Assembly: GCA_951230915.1 (NCBI GenBank)
Contig: OX579641.1
Coordinates: forward strand, 22,360,254-22,424,253
DNA: 64,000 nucleotides
Reading direction: 5' to 3'
DNA from: Antitrichia curtipendula
Lineage: Eukaryota; Streptophyta; Bryopsida; Hypnales; Leucodontaceae
The notes under the pieces: model-generated
What the model was told of the DNA's origin: nothing
The model's input: only the letters and a program-made list of their open reading frames with translations
Database searches by the model: none
Shown here: positions 58,490 to 64,000 of the stretch, in pieces
Position numbering within the stretch: the first letter of the stretch is position 1
How the letters are laid out: each line of letters starts with the position of its first letter
Program-made: the position numbers and the translations under genes

Positions 58490-58700
58490 GCCCCCCCGGG
58501 CTAAACAGTTTTGGGGGGGGGGGGCTAAACTAAATCGAAGTACTCCCAAGCTATTTGCAGTTTGGCTAGCTGTGGCTTCCTGTCTGGGCTGAACTTCAAA
58601 TGTAGCCCTGGCTTCTCGCACAATTTCAGGGCTATTTTTTTAGCCCCCTTCTCTTTTTTATTAGTGCTGGAGGGGGCTACATTGAGGGCTAAAACACCTG
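58490..58700. repeat. Region of repeated AGCCC/GGGCT motifs
   Basis: GTAGCCCCCCC on the left faces GGGGGCTAC on the right, with several more GGGCTAAA and TAGCCC runs between and a G run at 58515-58526. This could be a small inverted-repeat element; no target duplication was found. Confidence 0.4.
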
Positions 58701-60037
58701 AGTCTACCCCATGCTAAATGCTTCAAATTTTTCAGTGATAGTACTGTGATACCCTTCACAAAAATGTAAATCTGCAATTGCAAGAGATAGACAAATTTAG
58801 CAAGGTAGGAGGTCCATACATCGCCCAGCTAAGGGCTGAAACCGAATTCTTGAAATATTTTTTCGAATTCTATGGGGAGGTGAAGTTTCTTGAAATATTT
58901 TTCAGTAAATTTTCTGTGAAAGACAAGTGGAATTGCCAAGTCGTTTCATATTTTTTGGAGCTTTGTGGAATTAGTTATGAAATTTTGAAGTTGAAATAGC
59001 ATAGGGCTCTAAAATTGCTCAACCCCAAAAATGTACATTGTTTGTACATAGTTGAAGGCTACAAAAAAGAAACATGTACAAATAGTGTACATTTGAAGAG
59101 GTGGGTGGTTTTAAAGCCTATGCGCTTTTAGATCATCCTACCTTAACAAAAAAAGAATTGTTTGTTGCAGTGCATCGTGTACACTAAATTTAGGGATCTC
59201 ATTGATAGCAATTGAAGAGTCATTCAAACTTTTAATACTTCTATAGCAAGGATTGTATTATTGTAAGGATTGTGCAAAGATTGTATTTCTTACATTCATA
59301 TTAGTTTAGGATTTTCTTACATCTTTTTTAATATATACCTTTGATGTTCAAAACTTTGTATTTAATTTTGGGATTTTAGAAAGACATATTTTCTATTTTT
59401 GTTTTTCTAAATGTGCATTTCATACAAATTATGACTTGGAAAATGAGGAATTAATTTGAAATATTTTATTAATAAACTCATGAGGTAGCTTTGTTAAAAA
59501 AAAAAGGTGAATATTCTAGTACAAATTTTGAAGCACATATCAAAAAAATTGTGCAAAACTCATAATAAATTGAGCATTCCTATACACTTTGAGTGCATGG
59601 CAAAACTTTGTATATCATAGTATGCAATTGCCCTTTAGACATCTTAAATATCCTATATTTATTATAAATAGCTTATGCAATCTTTTATATTATAAGTTGT
59701 ATATGATACAAATATAAATACAGCCTATGTTGGATCAAACAAGTTTAATTTGGTTTCCAAATTAGCAAACATCTCAAGTTAACATATAAAATATTTTTCA
59801 AACATTATAAATTCTTCAACTATTTCCTCATTCTATAAAAATGATTGCTCTTCAAGCTCAACTGCAAATTCCATATCATTTGTAAGCAATAATTTTTCTC
59901 ATCTAGTATCATGTATGGCATTTCTATGCTCTTGTAGAATTTTCACAAAGTCAAACACCCTGAATACAAAATTTCACTATAATAATTTTGTACAAAAAGT
60001 TTGAGATTATTTGAAATTTTCAGCATTCCCTGTTTTG

Positions 60038-60080
<43 letters not shown>

Positions 60081-60653
60081 TATGAATGAAATTGACCTAT
60101 GCCAAGTCCCGGTACTTACTCACTCATCAGGAACTATGGTAGAACCACCTGTTATCAACCGGCCATCAATAACCAACATATAGGGTGCAACTATTTCCAA
60201 CCAAGGCTGGTACAGATTCCAACCATGTTTTAGAATGTGATTTTGCAAAGTTGGCACTATAAAGTCGTGACACATGTCTTAATTTAGTGAGCAAAAAAGT
60301 AGGAAGCAGTGAGTGGGAAAGTAGTTATGGAATGGTCAAAATTGTAAGACTCTATATCTTGGGTATAGGTTGAGGCCAACTTTTGGCATCCAAAATTCGT
60401 AGTAAATTCAATTTAAGGAAAAAAAATCATAAAAACTTGGCAGTGCCCATCATTTCTATCTTCCTAGAGGACTATAAATTCACATTGCCTTCTATTGCTT
60501 TAGAACATATACGGAATTGCTTAAGTGGTCGACTATGGGTGGTTCTACCATAATCCCCCTACTCTCTTAGGATTGTTGCAATATTGTTTGAATGGTTTCA
60601 CACTCCAATATTGAAAGTGTATTACTCAAGTACAAAAGTAATACTGCAATAAT
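58701..60653. other. A+T-rich spacer
   Basis: No gene recognised. A (TA)n tract occupies about 60043-60075. Confidence 0.5.
60043..60075. repeat. (TA)n microsatellite
   Basis: About sixteen TA units without interruption. Confidence 0.9.
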
Positions 60654-61068
60654 ATAAGGTAGTCTACTCTAAAAGCGCCCATCTTCTTCAAACCGCTCCT
60701 ATAATAAGCTTTGTCATGGACATGAGGTGATCCTTAAATGGACCTCTTTAGCCATTGAGTGGATTGAGGACAAAGAGTTATTTATTGCAAGAGCCAATCA
60801 ATCTCCTTGGTTTCCCCACATTTCTTTACAAGTTGCAAGGGAACAAATTTTGAGAGATCTATGGTCACAAAATAGATATCTACAACAATAATCTTTGAAA
60901 ATTCCTAACTTATTCTACAAATGTCCAAAAAATATGAAACGACTTGGGTTAGATGTCAATTCCACCATTCTTCCTATGAAAATTTACTGAAAATTGATTT
61001 AAGGAGTTTAGCTTCCCCAAAATAGGCAATCAGCTCTTAAATGGTCACTTTAAGAGCAGGCTACCTTA
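60654..61068. mobile_element. AAGGTAG-ended MITE, about 415 bp, copy 2
   Basis: Left end TAAGGTAGTCTACTCTAAAAG without its last base complements the right end CTTTAAGAGCAGGCTACCTTA. The interior follows the copy at 19419-19816 over its whole length, with moderate divergence. Confidence 0.7.
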
Positions 61069-62730
61069 ATTTCAGTAGGAACAGTGCATTCCCATTGAAA
61101 CTATATTGTTACAATGTAGTTTTTGTACAGTGACAATATACTTTCAATGTTGGACTGTAAAACCATTGAAATAATATTGTTTCAAAAGGGTGGGTGGGGT
61201 TACTTTTGTGACGTAAGCTTATATATGAACAATTACTAGTAAGTTACTGGCCATGGCCGCCATGCCTTTTGGTGCCGAAAATAATTTTGTATGACACCCA
61301 TGCCAGATGTGAACTCAGGAGCACAGGCCTTCTACTCAGGAGCAGTTTTTCTGCGAGAGAATTAATTCCATGATTGAAGGTAAGGTAGAAGGCTCAGAAA
61401 GCGCTCATCTAAGGGAAAAAAGACATCTGTACCAAAATGGGTGGACTCAAAGTTTTTCTTAATTTTTGTGGGAGAAAGAGAAATGAGGAACACAACTGTA
61501 AAAAGTTTAATTTTAATTTTCTGACTTGAAATGAATAAGATTTGATTTTTCAAAGTCAGAGGTGCATAGGTCTCTATTAATGTTCATAGGTGCAACTGAA
61601 ATCAATCAAAACATGCCATTGAATGGAGCTAGTGAGTTTAAGAATGATCCTAACCATGCCTTTAAATCGAAACAATGATTCCAAGAATGATCCACTGTAC
61701 GCTTCCATTCAATTCACTCCCGATTGTAAATCAAAATTTATTGTTATTGCTAAACACCCCAGGGTTTCTTCACATAGTTTCAAATCAAATTCAGAGTGCT
61801 ATAACTTTTGCATATGATGTCCGAATTCAATAAAAATTATTGGAAAATTTGCGTTCTCTCTTCTAGTTTGTGTGGTAAAATTTTCAAATCAATACAAGAT
61901 GTAATGATTTGTTGGAAGCCAATCGAAGCTCACAGGTTCAATTTGAGTCCACAAAACTGCATTGGATGGCTGAAACTTCAGGGGCTTGTATCTTCTTCAT
62001 CGAATGTTATTTTTCAAAAAAATTTAATAGGTTATGTTTCCCTTGAAGTCTAGTTGTTGTAGTAAGATTTTCATGTCAATCCAAAATGTTTTGAATGTTT
62101 GGGAGCAATTCGAAGTTTAAAATCCCGACATTTTTGGATTACAATGAACTTTGGCGGCTTGTTTCTTCTTCATACAATGTCCGTTTTTAATTAAAAAATT
62201 TGGGAAAGTTGCGCATACTAGTCTAGTTTGTGTGGTTAAAATTTCACATCAATCCAAGAAGTTATGAGTGACTGAGAAGCATTTTAATAGAAGGAGGTTC
62301 AGCCTCAGATGTGTTTTTGCAATTTTTCTTACTATTTTTTGACATTTCAAAGTCATTTTGCAGAACTCACCAAATTCAGGTCTTTATTATGAGTAAAATC
62401 ACACATGATGATGAACCATGTCACCTGTTCAATAGCCTAAAATCACACACATGGGTTTGCAGTTTCTCACCACATGAAGTAATTTCTATTTCTACATCCC
62501 ATGTGCACTGTTTTGGACACTCCTACAGGGGCGGTTCTTAATGCCCGAACTGTTTTCGAGCCTTCTCCTATATCAATGTTTGAATGGAGCACATCTGTCT
62601 GTGTTCATTTCTGTGTCTGTTCTTGGTCAGTTTCTTTCTTTGCTTGCAATGGGAGAAGTTATTTAATCTGCTTACAGTCAATTCCGGTGTGAGTTTGACT
62701 ACTGGTAAGTTACCATTGAGTCCATAAGAT
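61069..62730. other. Spacer, no gene recognised
   Basis: Two similar blocks (about 61790-62060 and 62150-62290) share a motif on GTTGCGCATACTAGTCTAG-like and AAATTTTCAAATCAATCC sequence, so a weak repeat may be present. No coding frame with recognisable product. Confidence 0.4.
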
Positions 62731-62734
62731 TTAA

Positions 62735-63681
62735 CCCCTAAAGGACCAAACACCGTTTTTTGACAACATAGCATTTGGGGGCAGCTCACCACAAATGGAA
62801 TTTTTTTTTTTTTTTCTTTGAAATTTTCACACAAGATGTGCCCAAGGAGTATCTTTAGGGCCCAACAATTTTCATAACTTTTGACCACATGGTTAAAAAG
62901 TTATGGTATGATATGTAATTTTCATTGTTCGGCGGGCAGCCCGGGCAGCAAAAAAAACTTCTTTAAAAATCATTTTCTAGAGAAATAAAAATTTGAAATT
63001 GGTTCTCTAGATTTATGTGCACAAGGAAAGCTTTGAATCATTCCACTTTGATTTATGAGATGAAAGTTATGAGGAATTTTAGTTGTGGGTAGTTTGTGGA
63101 TAGTTATGGAATCTCTACTCTAAAATAAACTTTGAAGTCCTTTATTTAACTCAATTTTCAATATTTTTGGAAAAAAATATAAACACAAGGTGTATATTGT
63201 TTATTACAACATTACAATCGTTTGGATTGGCATTTTTCAATTCCATAATTAAATCCTTAACAATTTAGTGTTTTGAATCATTTTCTACTTCTTTCTACTT
63301 ACTAATTTTTTCCTATATGTTGTACAATTCCAAATGATCTGAAATTTTTCAAGCATGTAGCTAACTTGCTTTGAAGAATGAATCCAAAGAGTTACCACCA
63401 TTTTGGACATTTTTTCATACAAATGTGACCATGTGAAGTGCAGCTGCCCGGTTTTTCGAGGGGACAAAAAAAGGGTTTTTATCACTTCAAATGCTAATAT
63501 CTTGCAATCTATACGGTGAAAATTTCTGAAATTTTTTCCACATCTTCTCAAACTATTTTACTACAAGATCCTACGGTTACATGTGTCCAAAAATGTTTTT
63601 TTTTCCAAAATTTGGTGCTTGTACTAGAAATGACAGTTTGGAAGCGTTTTTTGTGAAAACATAGTCAAAAACCTTTAGGGG
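62735..63681 (+). mobile_element. Family 1 MITE, 947 bp, young copy
   Basis: TTAA at 62731-62734 and 63682-63685; ends CCCCTAAAGGACC and ACCTTTAGGGG. Nearly identical to 28420-29367. Ends and interior are intact, so this is a good reference copy for the family. Confidence 0.87.
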
Positions 63682-63699
63682 TTAAACCCTTTTTAGGAT

Positions 63700-63824
63700 G
63701 TTAGAGCAGCCCCACACCAACATGCTAAAGGTTTTGCACCATTGATCTTCTAATAATAATGAGGAATGCCCTCCATTGATTTGCTTCAATGTGTGGCTTC
63801 AGCGTGCTGCTGTGGGGCTGTTTA
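63700..63824. mobile_element. Small inverted-repeat element, about 125 bp
   Basis: TTAGAGCAGCCCCACACC on the left faces GCTGTGGGGCTGTTTAG on the right. Arms are about 25 bp with mismatches. The superfamily is unknown. The last 175 bases of the window after it show no feature. Confidence 0.5.
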
Positions 63825-64000
63825 GTAGCCCTTAGTGGCCAGAATTGGTCTGTAGTTTATAATACAAAAAAAATCTACATAGTCTGTTGCCTGGGCGTTG
63901 GAAGCTTAAGGGCATTGGCACGCAGATGGGCCCATAAGGGATCCAAAATGCTGGTTTGGCGTGTGGTTTTGAAGATTAGGGCCTCATTGATCCACCTGTG

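Noticed and set aside
1..64000. LTR retrotransposon or LINE coding regions, and a transposase for the MITEs
   Set aside because: No frame shows integrase, reverse transcriptase or DDE transposase motifs, and no long terminal repeats were recognised.

Overview
The window looks like nuclear DNA of a land plant. Its genes are split by GT-AG introns. ALKBH6 resembles the plant versions of that protein, a germin-like protein is present, and one small gene has the plant promoter pair of a site II box plus a telo-box. The group cannot be fixed by eye. A seed-free plant (moss, liverwort, lycophyte or fern) seems more likely than a flowering plant, but this is only an impression. There are no rRNA genes, CRISPR arrays or bacterial operons.

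Layout. (1) 3.5-9.4 kb holds an intronless gene for an acidic, probably nuclear protein of unknown function (+, 3544-4743). It converges on a nine-exon ALKBH6 gene (-, 9375 down to 5123) whose reading frame could be rebuilt completely (304 residues). (2) 12.2-12.7 kb holds a small COA3-like cytochrome c oxidase assembly factor. (3) 15.6-38.9 kb is a gene desert rich in A+T and full of short transposon-like repeats. (4) 39-45.7 kb has balanced base composition. It holds an unrecognised multi-exon locus and an unrecognised gene whose C-terminus is a dense Cys/His array. (5) 47.1-49.6 kb is a two-exon germin-like gene (-), followed by promoter fragments, a 1.4-kb tandem duplication and small fold-back transposons up to about 58.4 kb. 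(6) 58.7-64 kb is again A+T-rich and repeat-filled.

The strongest structural signal is a set of three repeat families with unrelated interiors (about 940, 930 and 215 bp). They share short ends, TTAA then CCCCTAAAGG, and sit in TTAA sites. One nested insertion can be compared with intact copies of its target, and it shows TTAA present once before and twice after. That is the signature of piggyBac-like transposition, which is not usual in land plants. A second set is three fold-back elements starting CACA(G/A)GG, each with a 3-bp target duplication, which look like CACTA/EnSpm MITEs. A third element has a perfect 9-bp duplication (Mutator-like). No transposase gene was found in the window.

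The genes do not form a pathway: ALKBH6 (2-oxoglutarate dioxygenase), the COA3-like factor (mitochondria) and the germin-like protein (cell wall) are independent loci. All exon boundaries and repeat limits were read by eye and are not backed by transcripts or searches.
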